A DNA stretch of 64,000 nt, taken from Methylobacterium adhaesivum. Its GTDB lineage: Bacteria; Pseudomonadota; Alphaproteobacteria; Rhizobiales; Beijerinckiaceae. The position numbers and the translations under genes are program-made. Under the pieces are notes generated by a model that saw only the letters and a list, made by a program, of their open reading frames with translations, was not told the origin of the DNA and did not search any database. Below are positions 30,978 through 40,254 of this stretch, piece by piece (within the stretch, counting starts at the first letter, position 1; the number at the start of each line of letters is the position of its first letter). The DNA is taken from the NCBI RefSeq assembly GCF_022179065.1, contig NZ_BPQD01000014.1, positions 124,001 to 188,000 on the forward strand, in the 5' to 3' direction.

Positions 30978-31621
30978 CAAACATCCTCATTGAGCTGATT
31001 GCGTGTCCGTGGCTGCTTCCGGAGCCACTCGACGAAGGGCGTCGTGTCGGGCGGTCCCGCGATGAGGCTCTTGGAGCCGACCTGTGCGGTGTTCCTGATC
31101 TCGCCCTTGTCGAGGACGATGCCGAATTCTTCCTCGGTCAGGTGGGTCAGCAATCGCCCCAACACCGTCGCCGTGCGCTCGAAAGCGATCCGGTACGCCC
31201 TGCCCTCACCGTCTCCGTCGGTCGTCGGCGCCGGCAACTCCGCATTGACGCCGTTGCGCTCGATCAGCTTCCGTAGCCTCACGTTGTCTCGCCGGAGCAG
31301 GTTGGTGTTGATGTCGGCGTCGAGCGCCTTGGCGGCCAGCGCCGCGCGCGGCCGCACGTCATCCTCCGGAGCTGGGATCAAGCGAGGATTCTCGGCGACG
31401 AACCGCAGGATCTCCGCCCGGTAGCGCTTGTTCCGTGACAAGGTCGTGGCGTGCAGACCGCTGCCCATGGCAACCGCGTTGCGCAGGGCATGGAACGTTT
31501 CGTACTTCGTACGGCGCGGGAGGGCCTTGAGGGCACGACGCACCTTCACGAGGTTGGCTTCCGTCACCTCCCGCTGGTGGAGACCGAAGTTGTTTTGGCC
31601 CTTGCGCGCGCCCACAGTCAC
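30977..31621 (-). CDS. Small protein of the integration module (GmtX-like position)
   Basis: The 214-aa basic protein starts at GTG 31621, overlapping the large recombinase stop (GTGA). It is mainly helical: 'ANLVKVRRALKALPRRTKYE' near the N-terminus and a possible coiled coil 'DINTNLLRRDNVRLRKLIER' in the middle. By size, order and neighbours it corresponds to the third, non-catalytic member of recombinase trios such as GmtX; that assignment is from layout, not from a recognised domain. Confidence 0.7.
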   Translation of the reverse strand: MTVGARKGQNNFGLHQREVTEANLVKVRRALKALPRRTKYETFHALRNAVAMGSGLHATTLSRNKRYRAEILRFVAENPRLIPAPEDDVRPRAALAAKALDADINTNLLRRDNVRLRKLIERNGVNAELPAPTTDGDGEGRAYRIAFERTATVLGRLLTHLTEEEFGIVLDKGEIRNTAQVGSKSLIAGPPDTTPFVEWLRKQPRTRNQLNEDV

Positions 31622-34600
31622 TCCTCCGGCGGGGCGGCTAGGCGCGGGCTTGCGCCCGTACCCGCCAGGGAGCTGACGCTGGAGACGGCCTCCAACGCAG
31701 ATGCAAACGTCGGGGCAATGCCGTGAGCCTTTAGGGCAAGGTGTAGCCCCGACACAAAAGCTCGAACCGGATCGACCTCGTAGAGCTCAATCTCCGCCTC
31801 GATGGCCCTCATTGATGCGAGTAGCCTCTGCCGCAACTGGATCGCCTGCGCCCGGAGGACTGGTGTCTCGAAGCCCGGGTGGCCGCTCGCGTCAGTGAGC
31901 CTATGCAGGATGAACTCGGCCATGCTCGCGTCGCGCGTGACCATCCTCAAGTGCAGGCGAACGGCGTCGGGCATCCCGACGTGGAACAAGTCCACTGACG
32001 CGTGCCCGAGTTCGTCCAGGCTCCGTGTCAGCGCGAGGAGCGATGTGCGCCAGCCCTCGTACTCCGTGGCGTCGAGGCGGCGTCGATGCTGCACCGCGTC
32101 GACCGTGGCGTCGGGTTCAGACTTCGCCTTGAGACGCTCCACCAGACGGCCGCCCTCACGGACCTGTTCCAAAAGCTGGCGCATCTTTGCGCCGATAGAC
32201 GGCAAGTGGTCGACGGACTTGACCGCCAAGGGGCAAACGCCGCACCGCCGCGGCTCCACGATGACGTCCATGACGTCGCTCGGGCACATCTCCCCGACAG
32301 GACAGATGTGCGTCTCGCGGAAAATCACCTGCGACATCGGTGTGGAGCGCAACCTCATGATGCCATCGACGTCCTGGAGATCCTCGTTAAGGAGGGACAG
32401 CGTCTGCAGCCCAAAGGCCGCCTCCGTCCTCACCCGATCCGCCTGGAAGCTCTTCCGCAGGGCGCTGTTCGCGTTGTCGGCCCGGATGTGGACGGGGTTC
32501 TCAGGATCTGGCTCCCAGACAGAGTTCGAGGCGGCGAGCACACGCGCGCCGACCTGCTCCTGGTTCTCGACCGTGTAGTGGTAGGTTGTCGCCGTGTTGG
32601 TGTGTCCCACCAACCACCCCGTGATCTCGATGGGCAGCACGCCGGATCGAGAGGTGATGAAAGTGGAACGTGCCGAATGGGGCGTATGCTTCAGGCGAAC
32701 CTTGATCGGCGAGCAAGGACGGCTTTCCTCGCCGTCCAAGTGCATCACGACCTTCGGCATGCCCGTGAGCGGATCCATTTCGGGAACGTATCGCCACATC
32801 CCATTAGAGGCCTGCGAGTTCAATGCTCGCCGATGCCAGAGACAGAACGAGACGAGGAAACGATCCCACGTCGTCGTATAGGCTTGGTTTGATACCGGGT
32901 ATTCCTGGTATGGCGACCGGAACAGGGGGAAGACTGGGGCGAACCGCGTGTACTCCCGTCTCTCGTACTGAACGGCGACTTCCTGAAAGTCGTCGACCAT
33001 TTGATCTTGGAATGCCGCCTCGCGCATCAGAACCTCAAAGGCCCTACGCACGATCAGCGTATTCCACGGACGGTCCCGAACCTTGTCGGTATTGACCTGC
33101 AATGGCATGAGCTCCGCCCCAGCCATGTTGCCGGCGGCCAGACGGTGGAATGCCTTCTTGCAAAGCCACTGGACTCCTTGGAAACGAATGCCCGTTTCCA
33201 AGGCGACGATGATCATCCGCAGGCTCGAAAGGTGCGGAAGGACGACCTTGCTCACCTCCTGGGCACCAAGCTTCACGGACCGCTCCGCCCATGTGGCGAG
33301 TTGTGGTACCTCCGAGATGGTGTAGCTATTGCCATCGTATTCAAAGGTAACGTTCAGTCCGTATTCTGATGCCTTGAAGGCCTCGCTCTTGCGTACCCTT
33401 CTCCAGATGCCCTTCACGTCTGACTTAGTAAGCTTCCCCGCGAGAATTTGGTTTGAGATCTCGATGAAGAAGCTCTCGCAAGCATAAGCGTATCGCAGGA
33501 TGAACGGCATGAGAGCCTTGGGAATGGGCGTCTTATTCGTCTTCTGCGGGGACCGGCTGATGTTCCTGTCAAACTCCGGCATCACTGGATTTACGAAATC
33601 TTGTCGTGAAAAATTGAGCTTCGGCGCCTGTGCCCTGCAGAACTCAAAGAAACGAAAGGCAAACGAGATAAAGGCGTTGAGCCCATTATCTCCCTTGCTC
33701 ATGCGGATGTCCCGGTAGAAATCCAGGAGCGGAACGGGGGCCGCGCCGTTTTCCATGCCCTCGACCCAGTTGCCGAAGCGCGTGAACTGGGACGGGTCTG
33801 TAGGGAGACTGACGTCCAGACCCGGGTGGAGCTCGATCCACCACGGAAGGTAGCAGCATAGGTAATCCTGGATAAGATGACGGCGGGTTTCTGCCTTCCC
33901 GAGGGACTCGTATCCTTGTCGCACCCGGTGCGCAAAGAACTCGTCGAGCGCTGAAGACCATGTAGACCAAAGGTCGACCGGGAATGCATGCATCCGCGTC
34001 GGATACGGGTTTCCCTTGTTGCGGAACGTCCCGCGCATCCTCAACGCCTTCATGTAGACGAGGATATCCTCAGGAGCGTTGACCTTGTTAGCCAACAACT
34101 CGAACTTCACGTCCTGTAGGACCTTCTCGCCATCAAGGACCGCATGCCGGAAGTCCTCACGATTTTCGTCGTCGATGAGGTCGAGTTGGGCGGCGGCAAG
34201 GCGCCGGGCATAGGCTTGGTTCGGTACGCTCGCTTGAGCACGACGAACGCTCTCGGGATCGGCAAGAAGTTCGGAAGGCGTCATATCGCCGACGCCCCTG
34301 AGGTGAAGATGGACCCAGTAGCGATAGCTTCTGATATCATCCAGGGAGTACGCGAACCCGTGTCCCTGACCAGACTTTGCGATGTGCGCGAGGGCTGCCA
34401 AGATCGCAGTCGACGGCTGGCTGTCGCGTACTCCCGGAAGTCCACCCGAACGGATCTTTCTAACGACCTCCATTGTCGATGGGCCGAACAAGTCCAGGTC
34501 AATGTCTGAGAATGAACGCCAGCCCGACGCAAGGACAAGGCTTAGTCCCAGTGTGCTGCTTTGAGCGTCGGGATTATCGAATTGACAAGTTGCCAGGGCA

Positions 34601-35199
34601 GGTGCGAGCTTTCGGAATTGCTCGTTCCAGACGTCGGTTCGAAGTCTGAATGTCAACGGAAGACGGACCAAACCGTCACTCCACATCATAAAATAAGCAT
34701 ACTTGAACCACAAAGTGATAACTCCGCGCGTCTTCTGCGCCATCGGAGGAATTCTAAGGGCACTTTCCACCTTTCTAAGCTTTTCCTTAGGTGGATTGTT
34801 TGTATCAAGACGATCCAGCATCAGAAATGCATCGATGAATTCATGGACGCTCATCACCTTGGCTGCGGCCAGTAGCTGCTTGCGAATACGCAGCATGGTG
34901 CTGACGCGAGTCGTGATCTCGCCGCGACGACCCCGAGCAATGTCGATTTCCGCGGCCTCTTGAACGCGTTGTGCGAACTGGGTTTGCAGTTGCTCCGTCT
35001 TGCCCACGACGATCAGACCATCCGTGAGGTTGATGACCGGGATGTCGAACCGAGGGTGCCGCAACTCATCCGGCGGGCTGATTGGAACACTTTGCGGCCC
35101 AGCGGCAGCCGACGGGTCGTAGGTAGTGCCTTCGGAGGAAGGAAGCTCAACCGACGTGGCAATGGCGACTTGGGCATTCTCAGGTACATGCTTGTTCAT
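31618..35199 (-). CDS. Large tyrosine recombinase (GmtZ-like integrase)
   Basis: ATG 35199 with GAGGAG upstream gives 1193 aa. A large N-terminal region of about 700 residues has no family I recognise. The recombinase core shows the full set: first Arg in 'LETGIRFQGVQWL', His-x-x-Arg in 'HTPHSARSTFITSRSG' (about residue 840), then His and Tyr in 'LVGHTNTATTYHYT' (about residue 870). After it comes a Cys cluster 'CPVGEMCPSDVMDV' and 'RRCGVCPLA' (about residues 960-990) that may bind zinc. It is followed by two small genes and a helicase, all overlapping by 1-4 bases. Compared with ordinary integrases (about 350-450 aa) it is very large. Confidence 0.85.
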   Translation of the reverse strand: MNKHVPENAQVAIATSVELPSSEGTTYDPSAAAGPQSVPISPPDELRHPRFDIPVINLTDGLIVVGKTEQLQTQFAQRVQEAAEIDIARGRRGEITTRVSTMLRIRKQLLAAAKVMSVHEFIDAFLMLDRLDTNNPPKEKLRKVESALRIPPMAQKTRGVITLWFKYAYFMMWSDGLVRLPLTFRLRTDVWNEQFRKLAPALATCQFDNPDAQSSTLGLSLVLASGWRSFSDIDLDLFGPSTMEVVRKIRSGGLPGVRDSQPSTAILAALAHIAKSGQGHGFAYSLDDIRSYRYWVHLHLRGVGDMTPSELLADPESVRRAQASVPNQAYARRLAAAQLDLIDDENREDFRHAVLDGEKVLQDVKFELLANKVNAPEDILVYMKALRMRGTFRNKGNPYPTRMHAFPVDLWSTWSSALDEFFAHRVRQGYESLGKAETRRHLIQDYLCCYLPWWIELHPGLDVSLPTDPSQFTRFGNWVEGMENGAAPVPLLDFYRDIRMSKGDNGLNAFISFAFRFFEFCRAQAPKLNFSRQDFVNPVMPEFDRNISRSPQKTNKTPIPKALMPFILRYAYACESFFIEISNQILAGKLTKSDVKGIWRRVRKSEAFKASEYGLNVTFEYDGNSYTISEVPQLATWAERSVKLGAQEVSKVVLPHLSSLRMIIVALETGIRFQGVQWLCKKAFHRLAAGNMAGAELMPLQVNTDKVRDRPWNTLIVRRAFEVLMREAAFQDQMVDDFQEVAVQYERREYTRFAPVFPLFRSPYQEYPVSNQAYTTTWDRFLVSFCLWHRRALNSQASNGMWRYVPEMDPLTGMPKVVMHLDGEESRPCSPIKVRLKHTPHSARSTFITSRSGVLPIEITGWLVGHTNTATTYHYTVENQEQVGARVLAASNSVWEPDPENPVHIRADNANSALRKSFQADRVRTEAAFGLQTLSLLNEDLQDVDGIMRLRSTPMSQVIFRETHICPVGEMCPSDVMDVIVEPRRCGVCPLAVKSVDHLPSIGAKMRQLLEQVREGGRLVERLKAKSEPDATVDAVQHRRRLDATEYEGWRTSLLALTRSLDELGHASVDLFHVGMPDAVRLHLRMVTRDASMAEFILHRLTDASGHPGFETPVLRAQAIQLRQRLLASMRAIEAEIELYEVDPVRAFVSGLHLALKAHGIAPTFASALEAVSSVSSLAGTGASPRLAAPPEE

Positions 35200-35888
35200 T
35201 TGAGGCTCCTCGGGCTGGCGTCCGAGGCGCTGGGGCTTTCCCCGGCGGTCGTCGGACAAGGCATCGCCATCCCGGGGAGCGCCTCGGGCCGGACATCGAC
35301 TGTGCTGTGGGATTTCAGTCCGCTTGATCGGCTGCCGCGCGGGGCGCGGCGCCTGTTCGGACGTGACCATCAGGCAGTCGGGGACCGGAGAACCGAGGAC
35401 CCGACGCCATCAGGGCGGTCGTATTCGCGATAAAACAATCATGGGTTGGGCTCCGGGAGCCGCCGAGACACAGCTGAAGCGCAAGTGAGACTGCGCGGTG
35501 CCCATGGCGGTGGTTGGGTTCTGCAAGGGAGAGGGAGCAGGTTCCGCGTAACCTCGAACAAGGGCGCACCCCTGCAAGGCTGATCTCGGAACAGGTGGTA
35601 ATTCCAGCCTTCCAGGCACCGGTTGCATCCGGGATGCGGGAAGGTTCTTAAGCGGCCAGGTCCACCAGCCGCAGGTCAGCAGCGACCCTAGGCTATTAAG
35701 CCGGTTTTGCTTAAGGCCTGCGCGAACGCGGCCTGAATTATTGCGAAGCTGCTCATGTGTGCCAGCTGAACATATCGGAGGGGCCTGCGTCCAGGAAAAG
35801 CGTCCGCTATACGGAACCTCTTCATGGCCAAGGTTTACGGTCCCTAATTGAAAAACGAGAAATTGCGAAAGACGGGACCTTACGAAGC
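35200..35888. other. Non-coding gap between the two recombinase genes
   Basis: About 690 bases with no gene I can support on either strand. It is less GC-rich in its distal half (35690-35880), for example around 'CTATTAAGCCGGTTTTGCTTAA'. It must hold the promoter of the large recombinase operon. Any island attachment or regulatory site here is speculation. Confidence 0.5.
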
Positions 35889-37358
35889 TTAGTCCTCCCT
35901 CCTGCCCGGTGGCAGTCGACGTTGGAAGGCCCCCTCCTTCTCGATCCGGTCCGCCGTCTTACGCAGTCGCTCGGCGATGCTGGTTGGCAGGAAATGCCTT
36001 CCAGCATCCGCGGAGGCGTCCATGCCCGCGAAGACGACCTCATCTGCTGCCTCGACCCTCGCCTGGACGATATGCGTGTCATGCCGGGCATAGACCTTCG
36101 TGCTCTCGATGCTCTTATGACCCATCAGCATCTGGACCTCGGTGAGCTTCAGGCCGGGCCCGCCAGGGACGGGAATGAAGTTCAGCATGTAGATGCCATA
36201 GCTGTGCCGTAGGGAATGCAGCGTCCAGACGTGATCGGGTGCTTCCGGAGGACCTTGCACGTCGGCGCGGAGTACGGCCCTCTTGAACTGCTTCTGGTGG
36301 GCGGCGTCGCTGGCCTCCACCAACGGACGTGCCCTATCGCGGCTGTCCAGCTTCTGGAAAAGGAAGTCGTTCTCGTGGTCGGTCGTCCCGACGAACTCTT
36401 GACTAAGATAGGCGCGAAGGGCCTCCCAGAAGCTGGTCTGAACCGGTTCATACATGTAAACCCGGCTCATGGTGCGCCCCTTGAAGCGCAGGAACTCTCC
36501 CTTCGGCATCTCACGACCGAATCGGCTCAAGTTGGGGTCATGAACCCAGATCTCCCCGGTCGAGGGGTCTACGTCATCGAACCGAAGATTGAGGGCTTCG
36601 TGCAAGCGAAGGCCTCCACCGGCAAGGAGAGACCACAGTGCTCGATCCCGATGACTCGTCGCGCAGGCCAGCAGGTCTGCCAGCCTGTCCAGAGGAAACT
36701 CCTTGTTCTCAATGCCGACCCGCGTCTGGCGGCCGAGGGGCGCTTCCAGGTGCCTCGGTCGGTCAATTCGATTGAGAATGCGGATGTTGCCGCCAAGCAA
36801 GGATTGCTTCAGGCGCACCCTGTCGAAGTGCGACCATCGCCGCACACCGTCGATGGCTGCATAGGTCGTGCGCAGGTCCAGCCAGTCCACGGCCACGTTC
36901 TCGTCGCTCAGGGCGGACATTGCCTTCAGCGCCTCATTCCGCGCAAACGCGAGGAAATGGTTCACCGCGGCCAGGGTCGGGAGGAAGCTGGCTGGCGCGA
37001 GTCCGGCGAAGCCGATCTCCCCGGCGTAAGTAGCGAGCGTTGGGAACTCGGCCCACGCGACCCTAGGTCCATCCCTGAGAAAGATCGGGTAGGCTGTGAA
37101 AGCCTCGGAGATGTCATCGGGCCGGGCTGCCTGGCCGAAAACCTCGCATTCGATGAGGTAGTCGACAAACCGCGCCGCGGACTCGACGTAACGCTTCAGG
37201 CTCGTCGCGCGATTGCCGCGGCCGTCGATATAGCGCCTGAACCGTAGCAGCGCGTCGATCTCATAGCCGTCGTCGTTGACGAAGATCTCCTCGGACTTGC
37301 CGGTATCCTGTCGCCGGATCACGGTCCGGGTGAGATGCTTCAGTGGCATCGCCATCAT
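35889..37358 (-). CDS. Tyrosine recombinase (GmtY-like)
   Basis: This 489-aa site-specific recombinase has an N-terminal SAM-like DNA-binding domain and a complete catalytic domain. The motifs are Arg in 'GLRLHEALNLRFDD' (about residue 250), His-x-x-Arg in 'HSLRHSYGIYML' (about 380), His in 'LMGHKSIES' and the nucleophile Tyr in 'TKVYARHD' (about 425). It would form a covalent 3'-phosphotyrosine during strand exchange. It lies upstream of, and on the same strand as, the larger recombinase. The pair plus small partner fits the layout of gamma-mobile-trio modules; Tn554-type TnpA/TnpB/TnpC sets are the other comparison. Confidence 0.88.
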   Translation of the reverse strand: MMAMPLKHLTRTVIRRQDTGKSEEIFVNDDGYEIDALLRFRRYIDGRGNRATSLKRYVESAARFVDYLIECEVFGQAARPDDISEAFTAYPIFLRDGPRVAWAEFPTLATYAGEIGFAGLAPASFLPTLAAVNHFLAFARNEALKAMSALSDENVAVDWLDLRTTYAAIDGVRRWSHFDRVRLKQSLLGGNIRILNRIDRPRHLEAPLGRQTRVGIENKEFPLDRLADLLACATSHRDRALWSLLAGGGLRLHEALNLRFDDVDPSTGEIWVHDPNLSRFGREMPKGEFLRFKGRTMSRVYMYEPVQTSFWEALRAYLSQEFVGTTDHENDFLFQKLDSRDRARPLVEASDAAHQKQFKRAVLRADVQGPPEAPDHVWTLHSLRHSYGIYMLNFIPVPGGPGLKLTEVQMLMGHKSIESTKVYARHDTHIVQARVEAADEVVFAGMDASADAGRHFLPTSIAERLRKTADRIEKEGAFQRRLPPGRRED

Positions 37359-37534
37359 CTCCTGAACGGTTGGCGTCGCACGAAATTCGAGCCTGTCGCG
37401 GCGTCGTGAAGCTTCATCTGCAGCGCCGGCGCATGCGACGGGTTCGACTTCGACAGATGTCGGCCGGGTCGCTTAACGCGCCGGCTCCGCCTCGGCGGCC
37501 TCGTCCAGGATCTGGACGAGGCCGCACCACCCGA

Positions 37535-37780
37535 TCACGGGGTCTTCTGGATCGATCCCGGCCGCGCCGGCGGCAGGGGGAATTTCACGACATTGCCGAC
37601 CGCACGTGGTCGCATGGCCCGCTCCAGGGCGGCCTCCTCGGCCAACTGCAATCCGAGTTCGATCTCGACCATGACGGCTCCCAACATCGCATCGAAGCTA
37701 ATGGGATCAAGGTCACGACGAACCCTGAGGATTCCCTTCATCAGGAGGGCGACCTGGTCGTCAAGCTCGGACTCATTCAT
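37535..37780 (-). CDS. Small protein coupled to the FtsH-like protease
   Basis: The 81-aa acidic protein ('MNESELDDQVALLMKGILRV') overlaps the end of the upstream AAA+ protease gene by eight bases, so it is translationally coupled. It is helical to about residue 55 and ends in a proline-rich tail ('VVKFPLPPARPGSIQ'). No family is recognised. A role as adaptor, antitoxin-like inhibitor or assembly factor for the protease is possible from position only. Confidence 0.7.
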   Translation of the reverse strand: MNESELDDQVALLMKGILRVRRDLDPISFDAMLGAVMVEIELGLQLAEEAALERAMRPRAVGNVVKFPLPPARPGSIQKTP

Positions 37781-39773
37781 GACGGCCTCCGGAAATCGTC
37801 ACGGCTGATTCGACCGGAGAGGCATCCGGGGTAGAGGGGCCGATCATGCGTCGGAGGGTCGGACCGTCGAGGATGCGGGACTCGGCAAGGACGTGCGCTA
37901 CGCGGTCGATCACGTCCGCGTTGGCTGCAACATGCGCCAAGGCCTGGGCATAAAGGTCGGCGAGATCGCGCTCCACGACGGCCCTGAAGGCGGCGTCGGT
38001 CCGGACCAGGTCAAAGGCCTGTTCGTCCGTCGCGCGCATCGCGATATTCCCCCCGAGGCCCAGGGACGCGTGGCAGGACGCGACGGTGCGGGTCGCGATG
38101 CCGAGATCGGACGAAGGATGTCCTCCGGCGCCCGCGGAGACGCCACCCCAAAACTCGTCCGCCGCCCGACCGGCAAGGGTCGTCACAACGTAGGCATCGA
38201 GTTCGGCTCTCGTGGGCGAAGCCCCGCACAGCATGCGCGCACGCATGCTGCCTGCCATCGCACCGGTAGGAATGATCGAGACCTGAGAGACCTCGGACAC
38301 GCGAAGGAGCTCAGACAGACAAGCGTGGCTCGATTCATGGCGGGCGGTCGCGAGGATCTCGGCCCAGGGTCGTACGTCTGGCGGGGCGATCTCGGCCAGC
38401 AGGTCCGATGCGGCCAGGGAACGTTCGGCGATGCGTGCGGTGCGCCGCGCCGCCTTCACCCATCCTGCGATCTCGGCACCCGTAGACCCGGCTCCCAGGG
38501 TGGCGAGGCCCGACAGGTCGAACCCTGGCAGGTCATCTCCGAGATGGTGCCGGAGGATGCCGGCGACCGCAGTGGCATCCGGTGGCATAATGGTGATGAC
38601 GCGATTGAGCCGACCCGGCCGGATGAGCGCCTCATCCAAGGAAGAGGCATGATTGGTCGCGCCGATGATCACCAGCTTTCCCGCATCACCAGAGACGGCG
38701 CTGTCGAGAGCTAGGAGAATATGCCCAACAATCGGAGCCCAGTAGTCTGCGTTCCGACCGAGGGCGGAGCGTCGGGGCAAACCGTCGAGTTCATCCAGAA
38801 GTAGTACCGCTGGACCGTTTGCAACCGCCTGGGCGAGCAGGGTATCGACGAACTTGATGATTTCATTGATGTACCCGGCGGTCGAGGAGAACCAGTGCGC
38901 AACCGAAGTCGGAACGAGGGGCATTCCCAAGGACTTGGCTACAGAGCGCGCAAAGGATGTCTTTCCTAGTCCAGGAATACTTGCCAACACGACTGCGCGG
39001 TCGATCTGGCTCCAGGGGATCTCGCCCCGGCGCCATGACTCGACGTCGTCGACGAGCTTGATCGCCCATTCCTGTGCACCGCCCGCGTATCCATGAAGGT
39101 CACGAACGAGCGGAACGTCGTCGAGATGGGGATCGCCCATCGACCTGGATCGCGTCATGGCAGTTAGCCGGCGGACGCAATCGACGGGGGAGGATTGGAT
39201 GCGGATGGCGGTACAAAGGTCGTAGAACCCAAGTCCCGACGCGACCCTGGGCGGAAGCTTGCGCGGACGGCCCTTCGTGACCTCCAGGATCACGTTGGAG
39301 ATGACCTTGTTGGACGGCGTGGTGATTTCGATGCGGATGTCGGCGCCTGCCACCAGCGCCGATGGCAGGTAGCGTTCCGGTGAGGTGCTGATCCCGCAAA
39401 CGTTGTGGTTGGCACCAAGGTACCGACCGATTTCCTCGTTCCCGACCTCTGCGCGGTCCTGGAGCCTCGCACTGCCATTGCGAGCTACGATGTGGGGGAA
39501 GGGTCCGTGCCGCCTGATGGCCCGCTTGATCGGTTCGATCCAGTCGGCCGAGGGCACCTGAACGACGACGCCGACCGCCAGGAAACCCCGGATTCTGGCG
39601 CGGGCCCGGATCGGGAGCGCCTCTTCGAGGATCGCCCGGGCCAGGACATCCGAAACCTGGCGGGATTGATGCGGTTCGAGTTCGTCCTCTTGGGCCCCGT
39701 CGAGAAATTCGTCGAGGCAGCCCTGCTGCTCGACCTTCGGGGGCTTCGTAAGCGATGGAGACTTCTTGGCCAT
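37773..39773 (-). CDS. Soluble FtsH-like AAA+ metalloprotease
   Basis: In this 666-aa protein the AAA+ domain has Walker A 'SIPGLGKTS' (265-273), Walker B 'VLLLDELD' (323-330), sensor 'GATN' (371-374) and a second-region 'RPGRLNR' (385-391). An M41-like protease domain follows, with the zinc motif 'HESSH' (479-483) and a candidate third ligand Asp in 'SSDLGIAT' (556). Unlike FtsH it has no membrane segment; the N-terminal 200 residues are a different, unrecognised domain. It should unfold and degrade proteins in the cytoplasm. It is cargo next to the recombinase module, so a defence or island-control role is suspected but unproven. Confidence 0.88.
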   Translation of the reverse strand: MAKKSPSLTKPPKVEQQGCLDEFLDGAQEDELEPHQSRQVSDVLARAILEEALPIRARARIRGFLAVGVVVQVPSADWIEPIKRAIRRHGPFPHIVARNGSARLQDRAEVGNEEIGRYLGANHNVCGISTSPERYLPSALVAGADIRIEITTPSNKVISNVILEVTKGRPRKLPPRVASGLGFYDLCTAIRIQSSPVDCVRRLTAMTRSRSMGDPHLDDVPLVRDLHGYAGGAQEWAIKLVDDVESWRRGEIPWSQIDRAVVLASIPGLGKTSFARSVAKSLGMPLVPTSVAHWFSSTAGYINEIIKFVDTLLAQAVANGPAVLLLDELDGLPRRSALGRNADYWAPIVGHILLALDSAVSGDAGKLVIIGATNHASSLDEALIRPGRLNRVITIMPPDATAVAGILRHHLGDDLPGFDLSGLATLGAGSTGAEIAGWVKAARRTARIAERSLAASDLLAEIAPPDVRPWAEILATARHESSHACLSELLRVSEVSQVSIIPTGAMAGSMRARMLCGASPTRAELDAYVVTTLAGRAADEFWGGVSAGAGGHPSSDLGIATRTVASCHASLGLGGNIAMRATDEQAFDLVRTDAAFRAVVERDLADLYAQALAHVAANADVIDRVAHVLAESRILDGPTLRRMIGPSTPDASPVESAVTISGGRHE

Positions 39774-40254
39774 GAATGCCTCGCGTCACGAGGCGGCCGG
39801 GCTCGCGTCATGGCGCGCCGGTCAGGCCTCGTAAAGTGTTTCCGGGATGGGCGCTGATCTGCCTGTCGGCAGCAGGGCTATCCCTATGAGGCAGCGGTGA
39901 GCGGTCACGGGCTGAACCTTGGCGGGGGACGTGTGCGCGGATGGTCGAACCCGCGATATCGGGAACGAACGAAGAACGCATAAGGAGTGAACGACCCGAA
40001 GGTCAAGCCGGATTGGGCGTAATCCGATGTCCGGGCGCTTCCTCCTTGGCGGCAACTGTGGATCCGTGTGGACGGTTAAGAAGTCCTTATCGCCGAGCGC
40101 CCCCTACAAGCCTCAGGGCGTCCGGCGCAACCTTTGGGATCGGATATGATAGCCTGAAGCGTGCAGCGCGCGTCGCCGTGGTTATCGAGCGTCGAACTGT
40201 GCATGCCGGAGGCTTCTACCGCTCCAGGAACGCGTCGGTAGCCGGTACGTCCGC
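39774..40254. other. Intergenic stretch between two cargo operons
   Basis: About 480 bases separating the FtsH-like gene start from the end of the ABC-3C operon. I see no supported gene, tRNA or clear repeat. It should contain the promoter of the minus-strand protease operon near 39780-39900. Confidence 0.45.
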
